Below, one piece after another: positions 44,537-56,293 of a stretch of DNA of 64,000 nt. Origin of the DNA: Teratosphaeria epicoccoides (taxonomy: Eukaryota > Ascomycota > Dothideomycetes > Mycosphaerellales > Teratosphaeriaceae). The stretch is taken from contig JADDMT010000021.1 in NCBI GenBank assembly GCA_021401465.1, positions 186,001 to 250,000 on the forward strand, read 5' to 3'. The position numbers and the translations under genes are program-made. Positions within the stretch are counted from its first letter, which is position 1; each line of letters opens with the position of its first letter. Under the pieces are notes generated by a model. The model made no database searches, was not told where the DNA came from, and saw only the letters and a list, made by a program, of their open reading frames with translations.

Positions 44537-46487
44537 CTACCTGGCGTGACGCTGCGAGGATTTCTGCGGCGCTTCGATGTATGCTCCCAGCGCTTGACTC
44601 CCATCATCAGGTTTGCGCGAAAAGATCTCCTCGCGGATCGCACTCATGGGTCTGTGCAGCAAGTCCATGCTACCGCTATTCCTCCTGCTTCGCATCGATT
44701 GACTTCGCCCGGAACTAGCGCTTCTCATGTCCCAACTCACCGGTGAGTAGACATCCGCTCTTGTGCTGCCGCGGCTTGCAATGGAATCTATCCTCCGTAG
44801 GCCCACGGTACACTCCCGCGCAAACAATGGTTTGACCGAGTCTGCAGGAGAGCGAGTTGGCGGCGAAGTCGGTTCGGACGACAACCCCACTGCGCCTGGT
44901 TTTGGTTCTGATGCGGAGGGAAGATTCGAATATATGCCAGAAGTATGACGCGAAGTCGAAGGTCGCATCATCGTAGAGCGACTCCGGGAGATCAGCTTGT
45001 TCTGAGGCAGCGGTACCGAGCTGGTGGGAAGAGCCAGCGAATGTTGGCTGCCATTCTTGGGGGTCATCTTCGGGTCGTACAGCCACGCGGACTCTGGGTA
45101 AGCGCGCTGACTTTCTCGGGACGAGCGCACTTTTGCAATCAAGGGTTTGCCTTGTGAGCGCCGACGGCGAAAAAACAGTGCTGCCACGATCAGAAGAAAT
45201 GCCGCACCCACGCAACCTATTGTTATACCGACGGTTGTGGACGTCGTTGGAGGTCCGCGGCCGCCGTGTGCCAGCGTTGCTGGCGCTCCGACCGTACTGT
45301 TTGTCCCATTGGAGGTTGGCAGGTATGTTGGCGTTGCACGCAGAGTGCTAGCCCAGGTGCCTATCCGAGTTGGAATCGTAGTTGATGTAGAGGCGACCCT
45401 GGCTGTAGGTGAAGATGACATGTATGAAGCTGGCCGATTCTGGCTTGATGTGGGTGGCGCTGATGTGGCTGGAGCAGACGCCGACGGCTGCCCACTCCGC
45501 GATGGCCTTGTTGAATTTTTAGTTGAGGTCGTTGTGGGTGGAAGAACCGTCGATTTGCTCGCGGGCGATTGACCGGCCGGCACAGTGCCGCGAGGGCTCG
45601 CAGTGCCCACCACCGTTCGCACATTAGTGACAGTCACACCACTCGAATTAGCCATGGCAGACTGCGACGAGCCGTACCAAGAATTGTTGAAGGTCGGCCC
45701 AAGGGGGCTGCTGACGGTTGCAGTATTCGATGGGATGTTAGTCGGAGACGAATACCAGAAAGGCGTACCAGGACCTGGAGTACCGCCTGATGTTGCAGTG
45801 ATATTCTGCGGACTGTAGCTAAAGTGTACAGAAGGACGCAGACTAGGAGTTGAAGATATGTAGCCCAAGTAGTCTGTAGCGTTGAGGTTGAATAGGGACG
45901 GCGTATCCAAATCGCCAGACGCTGGAGGCGCTGTCGCCAACGATGCCGGACTACTGCGCTGGTAAGATGGCAAGTTCTCAGAAATCCGCCGGGTGGCACC
46001 TGCCGAGTCTTGCCCCGAGCTGTGTGTAGCACTAGGCCTGGATAGAGATTGAGCAGGCAGAGTCGTGGAGTTGAGCTTAAAGCTGGAAGATGCGGGTGCT
46101 TGTGTCGACGGCGAAGCTTGGTATGTGGGAAAAGAGTCTCCTCCTGAAGTGCTTGGCTTCGAGACAGAGGGCCGATTCGATCCTGTGTCCGGTGATCCAG
46201 CGAGCCAAAGCGTGCCCGTTGATGCAGACGCGGGAGGTCCTGCTTCGAGAGGTCGGGCAGCCGACGACGAATTGAAGGCTGAAGTGGCATTAGGAAATTG
46301 AGCTGCCCTGTGTCAGTCTCGTGAAGTCTCATTGCACGCGCCACTATCAGCCAAGCCATGTCCGTAGTTCTACCTGTGCCAGATTAGAGTGCTTACCGAA
46401 ATGGATCGCGACCACCGCCGCACCCTTTGTCAGGTCGAGTGTGTGAGCAAGAAACAGCAGCCACGGGATCCGATGAATGCACAGCAT
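44537..46487 (-). CDS. Single-pass membrane glycoprotein, Mid2/wall-sensor-like
   Basis: Exon 1 is 46397-46487 and exon 2 is 44537-46302, with a 94-nt intron (GTAAGC...GCAG), giving 618 residues. An N-terminal signal peptide is present (MLCIHRIPWLLFLAHTLDL), with FAQFPNATSAFN across the junction. The ectodomain (to about 385) is Ser/Thr/Pro-rich with several NxS/T sites. It is followed by a transmembrane helix at about 388-408 (GITIGCVGAAFLLIVAALFF), then RRRR as the stop-transfer signal and a Ser/Arg-rich cytoplasmic tail of about 200 residues. This is the architecture of fungal Mid2/Wsc-type cell-wall stress sensors, although no WSC Cys domain or clear Mid2 core is present, so the family call is by shape only. 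The acceptor at 46303 was chosen over an AG five bases earlier (ending at 46308) because only it keeps the Ser/Thr-rich frame. Confidence 0.75.
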
Positions 46488-47880
46488 GTCGCAAGGCCTA
46501 GACCAAGGTCACACATTGCAAGAGAGACATGAGGAACAATGCATTTGCTGGTGAAGAAGGCGACCAACGGGAATGCCAGCAGATAGAAGGCACGGAAGCA
46601 AGACAACTTAGCTGAGCGATTTGTACACTACGCAGACTGGCCCAGGTCCTGGGGATCAGATGAAATCTATGCTCTATGTGGAGGCACAGCAACATGTTGG
46701 TCCTATTTATCGCTACGAGAGCCTGTTGGCATGCAGCGAGAGGGCGGCGGGCCGTGTTGGAAGCGGGCCGGATCCTACGGCCAGAGTTGGACTGGGAGGA
46801 GAGGCGCAGTGTGAAGCAGCTGCGCATATTGAGAATACGATGCAACGATCCTCCTTGGATTTTTGCTGAGACTTCGAAGCATTTGGTGCCGTCTCGGGCT
46901 TCTCGTCATTGCCTCGGATGGCGCGCGCATCTTGACGCTGGTGACTGGTCTGCCAAAACTAGGTGAAATGGCGGGAGGATTGACTTGAGGTCTCGGTTAT
47001 GGGTGCTATCCACAAAAGCGCTCTCCAGCAGTCCACTCGGCATGCTCACAGAAACGTCGGGGCGACAGCTTCCGGATGAAAGACCGACAGCGTAAAGACG
47101 TGTTCCAGACGCCCGCCATGACTCCAGCACAGCCGCGACAGAGGAGCGTTGATGCTTGCAACAAACAATGAGATATCACGGGAGGTTGCCTCTAAAATTA
47201 GAATGGAGCCATGTGGCCGGCGAATCGTTCTTCCCTGCTCTGCACGTGCGGCACAGGTAGCAACCCAGTATTTCAATATGTGATGTGCTTCAAATCCACC
47301 TGACCGCACGGATGCCTCTACGAGATCTTGCCTTGCATTCCGAGAATCTATCGAAGCGCGGGCGGGTGTCTTTGAAGGCGGTCTCACCCTCCAACGAGAC
47401 AGGAAACCAGCTGATCCGGAATGCCCGTCAACAGCATGACAATGGCCCTCTTCTTGTCTGTGTTTCCTGGTGAATGCAGGTACGATCGTAGTCTCCAAGT
47501 GAACCCTGTATTCAACTGTCTACTCCGTCTCCCACTTTGGGGAAAGATGAGTCCCCCCGTATCTGTCCAGGCCAAACCCAACCAATCGTGAGGCGTGGAC
47601 AGGACCCTTCAAGGACTCCACGTGCACGGCAGCGGCTGGTTGAGACAGCCACATGATTCTTGCCGTCTTCTGATATTCGGTGGAGCTTCGTGAGAAGCGC
47701 AGCGCGAGTCTAGCGCCCGGAGACGCCGAGTTGAGCACTCACTGCAGCGGCAATTGCGGCAGTGTACCACTCGGCTACCTGAACGGCGACAATAATGTCA
47801 ACAACGGCGATTGACAGTCAACTTCGTCTCGAGACCAAAAGGTTGCAATGGCATCTGCTCCGGTTGGCTGGGAGCATAGG
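46488..47880. other. Intergenic, no supported gene
   Basis: Promoter of the membrane glycoprotein plus about 1.2 kb without recognisable coding sequence. The minus frame at 47046-47498 (150 codons) has no domain or motif. Confidence 0.3.
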
Positions 47881-48270
47881 TCAACAACACCCAACACAAC
47901 ACAGTACAATGCATCGCCTCTCAAGCCCATCACCTACCCACCGAGTAGCCTCAGTCCCATACCCTTGCCCTGGATAGCCCCGAGTCAACTCGATTGCCAT
48001 ATCTGAGCACCGACAAACGGCCACGACCGGTGCAATGGGGCTCAGTGCGACGATGCCGATGGCAATAGGTGGAGCGCCGGAAGTTGGTGCACGCAAGCAG
48101 ATGATGGCGCTCATATAGCATCTTTCGAGGTACTCACGATAGCCTTTGCCGCTCCCTCTTGCCGCGAGGAGTGGCGAGGTGGGGTGCAGCATTGATTAGT
48201 GCTCCCGGAATTGACCCAGAGAAGTCAGGAACCCGACGTCGAAGTCCTCGACGCCGCGGAAGATGAGGCG
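47881..48270 (-). pseudogene. GNAT-family N-acetyltransferase remnant with an in-frame TAA
   Basis: Starting within TDRLIFRGVEDFDVGFL (about 48262) the frame reaches TAA at 48196-48198 and then continues in the same frame: MLHPTSPLLAARGSGKGYREY, IAIGIVALSPIAPVVA, and the acetyl-CoA-binding motif A, MAIELTRGYPGQGYGTEATRW (G-x-G-Y-GTEA type). After VGDGLE the sequence becomes Cys-rich and unlike the family, and it ends at 47881, before the expected C-terminal strands. No good start codon was found upstream. Changing one base, TAA to CAA, would join the two halves. GNAT enzymes transfer acetyl groups from acetyl-CoA to amines. As printed it cannot make a full enzyme. Confidence 0.6.
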
Positions 48271-49098
48271 GTCAGTCTCTCGGGGGTCTGCCGTTGTCGC
48301 CTGGTCTCGTCAGTCCTGTCTGAGTGTTTACAACTGTTCTCAAGTCCTCTCCTTTGATCCCGGGGTCTATTGGCGCTCGGAGCTCCTGCGATGGTTGTAG
48401 TTCAGCTGTGCCTTGGGCTTCCTGCGCACCACTTGCTAGCTTCACCGCGCACTCAGATCGGTCGTACCGAAGAGAACACACGTGCGGTGAGTTATGTGGT
48501 CGAGGATATCATGTATCGTGGGTGCGATAAAGCCATTGGAGCTGGCTGGAGCCGGAAGAAAGCCACTGACTGAGCCCCGAATGGATCTTTCCTGTGTACA
48601 TTGGAACCCAACATGGGAAGAATCATCTAGCGACTGCTACTTCCGCGGTCTGAGGCCTTCAACTGCAGACAGTGGCTGACGAGACGTGCTGCAAGAACAG
48701 GTAAGATGGTACGACAACTGACAATACAATTCATGCTGTTTACATCGAAATTACTGCAAGTCGGGTCATTCTGCACAGCTCCCCAGTAGCACGACCACTG
48801 CAATCAGAACATATCGCTATCACGAAGGCCCCTCATCGTCCATATGCTTGTCGCTGGCGCCGAGCGCATCTTGATGTCGCTTCATGACAGGATCGCGCTG
48901 CATGGTGGCAATGTGCGATGACCGAAAGAGCTGTCTCGACATTCTCTTTCGGCTCCGTTCCAGAACATCAATGCAAAGAGAGAAGCCAAGAGTGATTCCT
49001 CCACCGCACGACCTCCCAGTCTCAAATCGCAAAGATCTGGTCACAGGATTAGTCCGTCAGCCCGATACTTTGACGCTTACCGATCAAGACACTGACCT

Positions 49099-49422
49099 CT
49101 AGCAGCTCGAACAGCTGCAGCCGATACCGCCTGAGCCGCATTGGTTGGGTTGCTAAAACCGCAGAAGTGTCAGATAGCTTGCTGCAGGGGAGACTGCTCA
49201 CTGCTTCCTGCGGGATTACTCACCACGCACTCTCCGGTGCCTCCACATGACAAACACTTGCTTCTCACGCCACTACAGTCCTGGTGCAGATGTGAGAAGA
49301 GCCCCCATCTAATCGTGTGAGCAGATGGAGTGACTAACGCTGCTGCAGGTACATGCAAGAACCGAAGCGCTGAGGATACCCAGCATCAGGATGCTGAGCA
49401 TCGGCAGATTTGTGAAGCGCAT
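49099..49422 (-). CDS. Small secreted cysteine-rich protein (candidate effector)
   Basis: Three exons: 49339-49422, 49224-49280 and 49099-49152. Introns are 58 nt (GTTAGT...CCAG) and 71 nt (GTGAGT...TTAG), both phase 0; the total is 195 nt, 64 residues. The signal peptide is MRFTNLPMLSILMLGILSAS then VLA. The mature part of about 41 residues has ten cysteines: CTC in exon 1, four in exon 2 (DCSG, SKCLSCGG, GECV) and four in exon 3 (NQCGSGG, GCSCSSC). This composition and size are typical of fungal apoplastic effectors or defensin-like secreted peptides. I do not recognise the Cys spacing as a named family. A further intron-like stretch (GTAAGC...CCAG, about 49037-49080) follows the stop and may be in the 3' UTR. 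No function should be assumed. Confidence 0.65.
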
Positions 49423-50460
49423 AGTGAGGTGGCTGCTTGTCTCTGTTTCGAATGGGCGGTTGGCTGTTAGTGCTCAGGAGCTATCTGCAAGAATCAATGC
49501 GGTCTTTATACACCACGGGCCGAGACTTCATGCCTTGGCGACAAGACCTCGGTGGAACGACTTACCCAAAACGATAGCTCAATGCCATTCTAGTACTTAC
49601 CCTTTTGGCTGGTCGTTGTCCGGCATGGCTCTCGGTTGGCAATGTGTCTGCTTTCCCCTCACCTGAACAGTGGACTCCGGGGGAGGACCACGTTCCTCAA
49701 CATCCATCTACTGCAGCGAGACAAGGAAATGTCACGAAGTGTACCAGCCGATAAGCAAGTGCCGTTAGTGCCAGGACGTAGGCCTACTTCACTGATGTTC
49801 GAGAGTCTTTCGGCAGTTGATAGATTCCCAGCTTGAGACTGGAGGACCAAGTGAACAGGGCTTCTATAGGACAGTCTTGACAGCCGGAACACAGCGGATC
49901 TCGGGCAATCGACGTTGGCAACCAGATGCCGAATGTCAGGCCATTTGTCGGCTGCAGGTGAACAGCTAGTCGTCACTGCATCAGTCTCTGCGGCATATGT
50001 AGGCCATCTCATCCGCCATCCTAGGTGTGATATGATCATTCAAGACGCGCCCAGGCTTCCCCCGGCCGCAATCTGTTCACTTTTGACGCAGTGCGGAACT
50101 TGCGGTTCTCCCTATGAGTATTTGTCATCTTGACCTCTTGCAGACATGTGCGGCCCATGCCAGTGCGAGCATCGAGGATGTCTCAGGCGCAATTCGCACA
50201 TGATGTGTCGATGTAGCATCGTGAAGAGTGGACATGGTACAAAAGAGTGAAGACTTTTGCCTCAGGCCACAAGCCGAGAATCTGCCGTCTCATCACTTTT
50301 GCCCGCCAACCTAACGTCGACGCCAAGATTTGACGCACGGCAGACCGAAAAGTCCGCGCGATCTCGAGTGCATTCCACCACCGCCCACCGACGACGACGA
50401 TACGACAAAGGCAACGAAGCCGTCCGATACATCCACTAACATCACAGTCAATCACTCACG
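49423..50460. other. Divergent intergenic region between the secreted protein gene and RPL23
   Basis: Both flanking genes start at its edges. The 3' 200 bp hold the RPL23 promoter and leader (C-rich, CCACCGCCCACCGACGACG near 50377). No coding signal of note. Confidence 0.4.
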
Positions 50461-51214
50461 ATGGGTCGCGGGTAAGGGAATGCGCAAGACGTTGGGGATA
50501 TATACCGCTGGAAATGCTGACTTGTGGATGCGCAGTCGTGGATCTACCTCCGGTAATAAGCTGAGGATGACCTTGGGTCTGCCTGTGTACGTTGTCTCCC
50601 CAAACTCCAGCGAGTAAGAGACGGAGCGACGCGGAAGAATAGGCTTTGGCTGGCAAACGCAAGAGCAGAAGACATGCCGGTTGCGAAAAGATACCAGCAG
50701 AGCAATATTGCAGACCACACTGGGGATATTGCAGAAGGACGTGGTTGAGGGGACGGGTGCTGACATTCGGCAAACAGCGGTGCCGTCATGAACTGCGCAG
50801 ACAACTCCGGGGCCCGTAACCTGTACATCATCTCAGTCAAGGGTTTCGGTGCCCGCCTCAACAGACTGCCCGCCGGCGGCGTTGGCGACATGGTCATGGC
50901 GACCGTCAAGAAAGGCAAGCCGGAGCTGAGGAAGAAGGTCATGCCTGCCGTCATTGTGAGGCAGAGTAAGCCATGGAGGCGCGCGGACGGCGTTTTCCTG
51001 TACTTCGAGGACAACGCTGGTGTGGTATGTATTGGTCCGCTCTAGGCGGCGCATAGCTGGATGAAACGCTGTGAGAGCGCATGCTGACTTGAATGTGTCA
51101 CAGATCGTCAACCCAAAGGGCGAGATGAAAGGATCTGCCATCACTGGCCCAGTCGGCAAAGAGGCTGCAGAGCTCTGGCCGCGTATTGCGTCCAACTCTG
51201 GTGTCGTGATGTAG
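50461..51214 (+). CDS. RPL23: 60S ribosomal protein uL14 (Rpl23)
   Basis: Four exons: 50461-50471, 50536-50586, 50778-51024 and 51104-51214. The three introns (64, 191 and 79 nt) have GTAAGG, GTACGT and GTATGT donors. Exon total 420 nt, 139 residues (yeast Rpl23 has 137). Junctions rebuild MGRGRGSTSGNKLRMTLGLP, VGAVMNCADNSGARN, FLYFEDNAGV and then IVNPKGEMKGSAITGPVGKE, the uL14 sequence almost unchanged. uL14 lies at the 60S subunit interface and contacts rRNA near the GTPase-associated face. The first exon is only 11 nt, so automatic gene callers may miss the start. Early introns are usual in fungal ribosomal protein genes. Confidence 0.97.
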
Positions 51215-51700
51215 ACTGGTCTCTCGAAGGCGGCGCGAAGATGAACTGGGATGAATACATGCATGCATTGAGGCTCGGGCATAGGCGCTCAAGATAGCTT
51301 TTCGCTGTTCCACCAATGTCATCGCAGCCCATAACTGGCTGCTTTCTGTGCGTTCTGAAGCCTCCCATCGAGATACGGCTTATAGGGTGCCCGCAGATCA
51401 GACATGGCTGAGATTAGTCGGGAGCAGGTCAAGAACTTTGGGGAATGCTCCAACTACAATATGAGCAGAGAGAGCATCCCAATGCCTCATGCGTGTGGAT
51501 ATCATCTTCCGTGAGACTTACAGTTGGTGCTTCAACTAGAGGTCCTATGTCCCGACCACAGAAGTGATGACTTCATGATGGTATACACATGCCAAATCTG
51601 TGCAAACGCGATGCTACGTATGCTCATGCAATCCCATCAACTCAACACCATCGCACCTCACCCACCTGCTTTTGTCGTGCTCCCCCTCTCGTCGGACATT

Positions 51701-53517
51701 TTACATCGGGCCCCTCCCCAGCTTAATCACGCCAGCGGCAATCAATTTGTTAATGTTCGCCTTAATCTGCGGGTTCCGCATGTGATCCTGCAACGCCGCA
51801 GGGTCCCCCTTGGCCTGCTGCAAAATGCTCTGCATGACCGGATCCTGCAGAATCGCCATAATATCCGGATCCCTTTGGATCCTCGCCTGCGCCTCCTCCT
51901 CTGTCTCGCCTTCATGCGCACTAAACTGCGCAGAAAGCGCCTTCTGAATGTTCTGCTCTATCTCCCTCGCGTTCTTGCCGTCCGTGTCGTGCTTGCTGGC
52001 TTCGTTAAGGACGTCGATGGCTTTGTTGTATTCTTTCATGGCGATGAGGGCTTGGGCTTTTCGGAGGTACGCGCGGATAAAGGACGGGTCGCGTTTGAGG
52101 GCTTCGTCGCAGTCTTGGACGGCGGAGGGAAAGGTGAGGAGTTTGATGAGGCAGGCTGCGCGGTTGCTGTAGCCTCGAGCGTCCTCGGGGGCGCGCTTGA
52201 TCATTTCGGTGTAGGCTTCGACAGCGGCGGGCCAGTCGCTCTCCTTGAATTTCTGGTTGCCCAATTCTCTCGCCTCCTCAGCCTTTGATGGATCGAGGTA
52301 AGCATCCTTTTCCGCCTTGATCTTCGCCTTCTCTGCTGCTCGGAGCTTCGCCAGGATCTCAGGTGTGCGGTGCTCAGTCAGACTGCGCTGGTAGTACTCG
52401 ACTGCATTCGCCAAGTCGCCCTTCTTCTCGTATGCGGAGCCCATGCGGCCGAAAGCCTTGGCAATGAGTTTGAAGTCGGCGAGGACCTCTCGTCCATATT
52501 CAATGGCCAGTTGGCAGGTCGCTAAACAAGCATCGTAGTCGCCCTTCTCAAAGTCGGCAGCGGAGCGGTTGGTGAGGTAGGTGATATCCTTGTGTAGCTC
52601 CCATGCCTTGTTGTAGTGTGCGATGGCGTCGTCGAACTGGCGCTTCTTGTACAGAGCTGTGCCTTCCGCCTTCTCCTTGTCCGCCTCCTCCTTTGCCTTC
52701 TTGGCGGCAATCTCCTCTTCAGTCTCCGGCTCCGGCTCCGGTTCTGGTTCTGGTGCCTTCTTCGGCTCTTCCTTTGCTTGTGGTCGCGCATCTGGCATCT
52801 CGACGTCCTCCTCCTTCTCCACGCCACTGCCTGACGCACCCTTGAAGTCCTCAGGATTCCCCATCTGCATATCGATACCTAGAGCCACACTCATCACCTG
52901 CAACATCCTCGGATCGCTGAACATATCTTGGCCGGCAGCGTTCGGGTTGCGCGCCAAGTTCTGCAGCTTCGCCATGAATGTAGAATCGCTAAGGAAGCTT
53001 GAAGTCTTCGGGTTCTTAGCCAGCTTCTCGATCAACTTTGGGTCGCTGAAGAGGCTGCCAAGGCCACCACTCGGATCACCAGCCAGTCCGTCCGCCTTCG
53101 CCTCCGCGTCAATCGCTCTCCGTACCGAGTCCAATCCAGACTTTGCCTGGGCATTGCTCGGATCGAGCTTGAGTGCCTCCTCATATGCATCCACTGCTCC
53201 TACCAAATCGCCCTTGCCGTGAAGAGCACCACCTTTCCTGCTCCATCCCTTCGACCAGTCTGGCTTCAGATCTGTTGTCTTCGTTGCATCCTCTAGTGCC
53301 TTGTCCCAGTCCTTCAGAGAAGCGTATGCGCCGGATCGGTTCGAGTATAGTACGTGGTTACTAGGGTCGGCAGCAATAGCCTCGCCAAACTTGTCACTGA
53401 AAGACGTTAGTATGTAGCAAAGGGAAATGCCTAGCAAGAGTCAACCTACGCAGCACCTTGAAAGTCCTTAGCAGCAAAAAGCTTGTTGCCTTCCGCCTTG
53501 AGTGCGTCCGCCGACAT
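51701..53517 (-). CDS. STI1: Hsp70-Hsp90 organising co-chaperone Sti1/Hop
   Basis: Exon 1 is 53450-53517 and exon 2 is 51701-53396 (53-nt intron), 587 residues (yeast Sti1 has 589). Order: TPR1 (about 1-110, ALKAEGNKLFAAKDF, SNRSGAYASL), an Asp/Pro-type STI1 repeat DP1 (about 130-195, FSDPKLIEKLAKNPKTSSFL), an acidic linker, TPR2A and TPR2B (about 255-510, AEGTALYKKRQFDDAIAHYN, YSNRAACLIKL), and DP2 (about 530-587, DPDIMAILQDPVMQSIL). Sti1 bridges Hsp70 and Hsp90 in the cytosol by binding their EEVD tails and hands clients from one to the other. It is divergently transcribed from the FolB-like gene. A heat-shock element lies in the shared promoter. Confidence 0.95.
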
Positions 53518-53648
53518 TGTAGCTTTTGTCCTTTTGTTCGAGTCTTGTTGTGTGTCACTGTCGTTCGCTCTTTTCGTCGTTGAACTCATGCGGATTGTAA
53601 GGACAGGCAAGAGGCTTCGAGGTGTTTATGTTCCGGTCAACTTCCTAC

Positions 53649-53661
53649 GAAGCTTCTAGAG
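53649..53661. promoter_or_regulatory. Heat-shock element in the STI1 / FolB-like promoter
   Basis: GAAgcTTCtaGAG, three alternating 5-bp Hsf1 units, about 130 bp upstream of the STI1 start codon and 250 bp from the divergent start at 53912. A fourth partial unit (TTC, 53642-53644) lies on the STI1 side. STI1 is an Hsf1 target in other fungi, which supports the site. Confidence 0.55.
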
Positions 53662-53911
53662 CTCCATGCGCGAGAATGTCCGTGCATAACATTGAAATTC
53701 AGCCTCAGGCAAGCTCTTGTTTCACAAACATACGACGCCATACGGAGCGCTTTCCAGGAGACCTTGCTTGCCATTCCAATTGGTAGGAGGTACCTCCTGG
53801 CAGCAAAAACATTTGGTCATTATGGCGACAGTATAAGTCCCGCTTTGACCTCTGTCCGCCACTTCTCAGCCGCAGTAGTCTGCCTCCGGCGCTGCCAACT
53901 TCATCACAACC

Positions 53912-54770
53912 ATGGATATCCCGGGAGACATCATCAGCATTAAAGAACTCCAGCTCCCCCATGGCGTTCTCTCCCCTGATGTCTGGGGCAAGCCGAAAGA
54001 GCAGCCAGCGTTGCTATCAATCACTCTTCGCCTTCACCAATCTTTCAGATCAGCCGCAGACCAGGATGCTCTGGACGCAAGCACGATTCACTACGGCGAA
54101 CTCGCCAAACGCATCCGAGGCTCATGCGTCCAAAACATGACCGCCGGCCAGCTCTCCGCCGCTGCAGAGCGCTCAGCGTGTGAGATGGCGCAGAAGTCTG
54201 CTGGAAACTTCATCGTCTCGAAGATCGCTATCGATGTTCTCCTGGGCAAGGCTTCGATGTATGGTGCTGGCTTGATTTTGGGGACCGTGTCTTACTACGA
54301 CGAAAGTGGAAGGGTGGCGAGAGCTGGGCAGAGGACGTTCTCTATTAGGGAGGTCAAGATCATGACGCTTGTGGGCGTTAATCAGTATGAGAGGAAGCAG
54401 AAGCAGCCGATTGTTGTGACTTGCACGATTTTTGTTGGTGATATGGTTTGGATGCAAGGAAGCGAGCAGACTGTCGCTCTGTTCAACTTGGAGAATACTT
54501 TGGTGCAGGTATGGGCCTTCCTGACGAATGCATCGCTGCGAGTAACATAAGTGAATGGAACTAACCAGATTTCAGATCATTGAAGCAACCAAGTTTGAGA
54601 CTTTGGAGACGCTGGCCGAATTCACCATCAAGGAACTGCAGAAGCGGATGCTGAGTGCAATCTTGCCAGGCAGCAGAGTACAGCTCAAGATAGAGAAGCC
54701 CAGGGCCATTGCGTTCGCGGATTCGCCCTCTGTCGAGATACTTCGGGAGACACCTGGTGCTCCCATCTGA
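53912..54770 (+). CDS. Dihydroneopterin aldolase-type (FolB) domain protein
   Basis: Exons 53912-54508 and 54576-54770 (67-nt intron, GTATGG...TCAG), 263 residues. The segment IISIKELQLPHGVLSPDVWGK, the later LLSITLRLHQSF, and the terminal ETLAEFTIKELQKRML ... VQLKIEKPRAIAFADS correspond to the T-fold of FolB/FolX enzymes. Two T-fold-like halves seem present (residues about 5-125 and 140-255), as in tandem fungal FolB proteins. Bacterial FolB cleaves 7,8-dihydroneopterin in folate synthesis; in fungi the main enzyme is the trifunctional Fol1. This stand-alone form may act on a related pterin or be inactive; catalytic residues were not verified. Confidence 0.75.
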
Positions 54771-56293
54771 ATTTGACTTTGTACAGGCAACATTCCCGTG
54801 ATGTTAAAGCGCGAAAATGGGGTCATTCGATGTTGTCTGCGGCCACTGCGCGGGGCTGATGGCAAGATTGGCCATGCTCATAAGCCATTCTCCCTACACC
54901 AGCACAGCCTTGCCATTTCGGCTGCGAATGCATTGGTCTGACTGCCATGTGCATGGGCGTGAAAGAATGAAGTTCGTGTCAGCAGATTACTGGGCAGGAC
55001 ACTGTAGCAGCCTCGTTGAAGATGCTGCCGTTGCAACAGCAAGCAGCCTGCCCTGTACACGACATCCATGCTCTCGTCTACATTGGGTGTTAGCCCCAAT
55101 GCATAGCTTCCTTTTCGGGAGTTGACAACCTGGAACGAACGCCATTCGGACTACGAGCCTCTGTCGGCTCCACAACCCGAGGACAGCATTGTCCTTATTG
55201 GATGCAATCCACATTCCATCTTGAATTGGTGCCTGGCAGATCAGCGCCAAATATCCAATTTCTGCTTTTGATGCACGTGCTGATGGCCCTAGTTGCAGGG
55301 CGGCGTCGCCGTTTACCGTGCCGGACGGGTCATGACGGTGCCTCTGCCTGATAGCCCGCCAGCAAACCGCCGAACACAACGGCTTTAGTTGAAAACTTTG
55401 AGCTTTCGAAAATTTGGCACCTAGACGCCTAGGATAGTGAACAAGATTCCGTCGAAGGTCGATATTGCGATGTCACTGAGCGCGGTGCACATATGGCTCG
55501 GTTGTCCCATCAGATCTCGACTTGTGATGCGCCCTCTGCTTTCCTGTCGAACAGAATGAATTGACACATGAGCGGTGAGCATGAAGCGGTAGACTTGCAG
55601 CTGATCGCAGTAAAATCCGTCACTACGTTACTAGCAGGCCAGCGGATGGGAAAGAAGGGGCATGTGCGCTGATCGTTTTGCCCATCACAGGTGACTGGCC
55701 GCGTTCGTCGCGAATGGTGGCATATTGGCAGCTCTAACCAGGAGGCGTGGGTGGCATACATCTATGATACGACCTCGTTGTGCATGCATACAGTACGATT
55801 GTGTTCAGAAGGACAGACTGGACGTGCCAGCAAGGCCAATAGGGCCAGCGTATCGCCGGATTGGGACCCGAGACAGCGATGTCAATGGGAAAAGTGATCC
55901 ATGCGCAAGGCCAACCCTGCCACTCCTGCACCACCAGAACGACCTGCATCTCAATCTGGACTCTCGTGCCAAAGTTTCCCGCACACATGAAGCCAACATT
56001 TACCGCTTCACCGTTGTCAAGTGGTGAGCCGCCTTCACGGTGATGTGTCTCGATTCACTGATAACTCGAACACTCCTGACTCATCCTCGAGCTCGTCCCC
56101 TGCAGGAGGACCCTTGATGAGAGCGCTCCAAGCGAAACGGCACGCTGACGAAACCCGTACCCCACCTTCAGCCGCTCAACTTTTCGAGAGCTCTTAAGGT
56201 TCCATTGACATTTTCTAAACATCCTCAGAAACATTGAAACCTTCCTCCCGCCCCTTCACTCATCGACTCAATACCATAAATTCACTAGTCAAC
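54771..56293. other. Intergenic, no supported gene; UGP1 promoter at its right end
   Basis: Short frames on both strands without domains. The last 250 bp are C/T-rich with several CATCCTC-like tracts and precede the UGP1 ATG. Confidence 0.4.
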
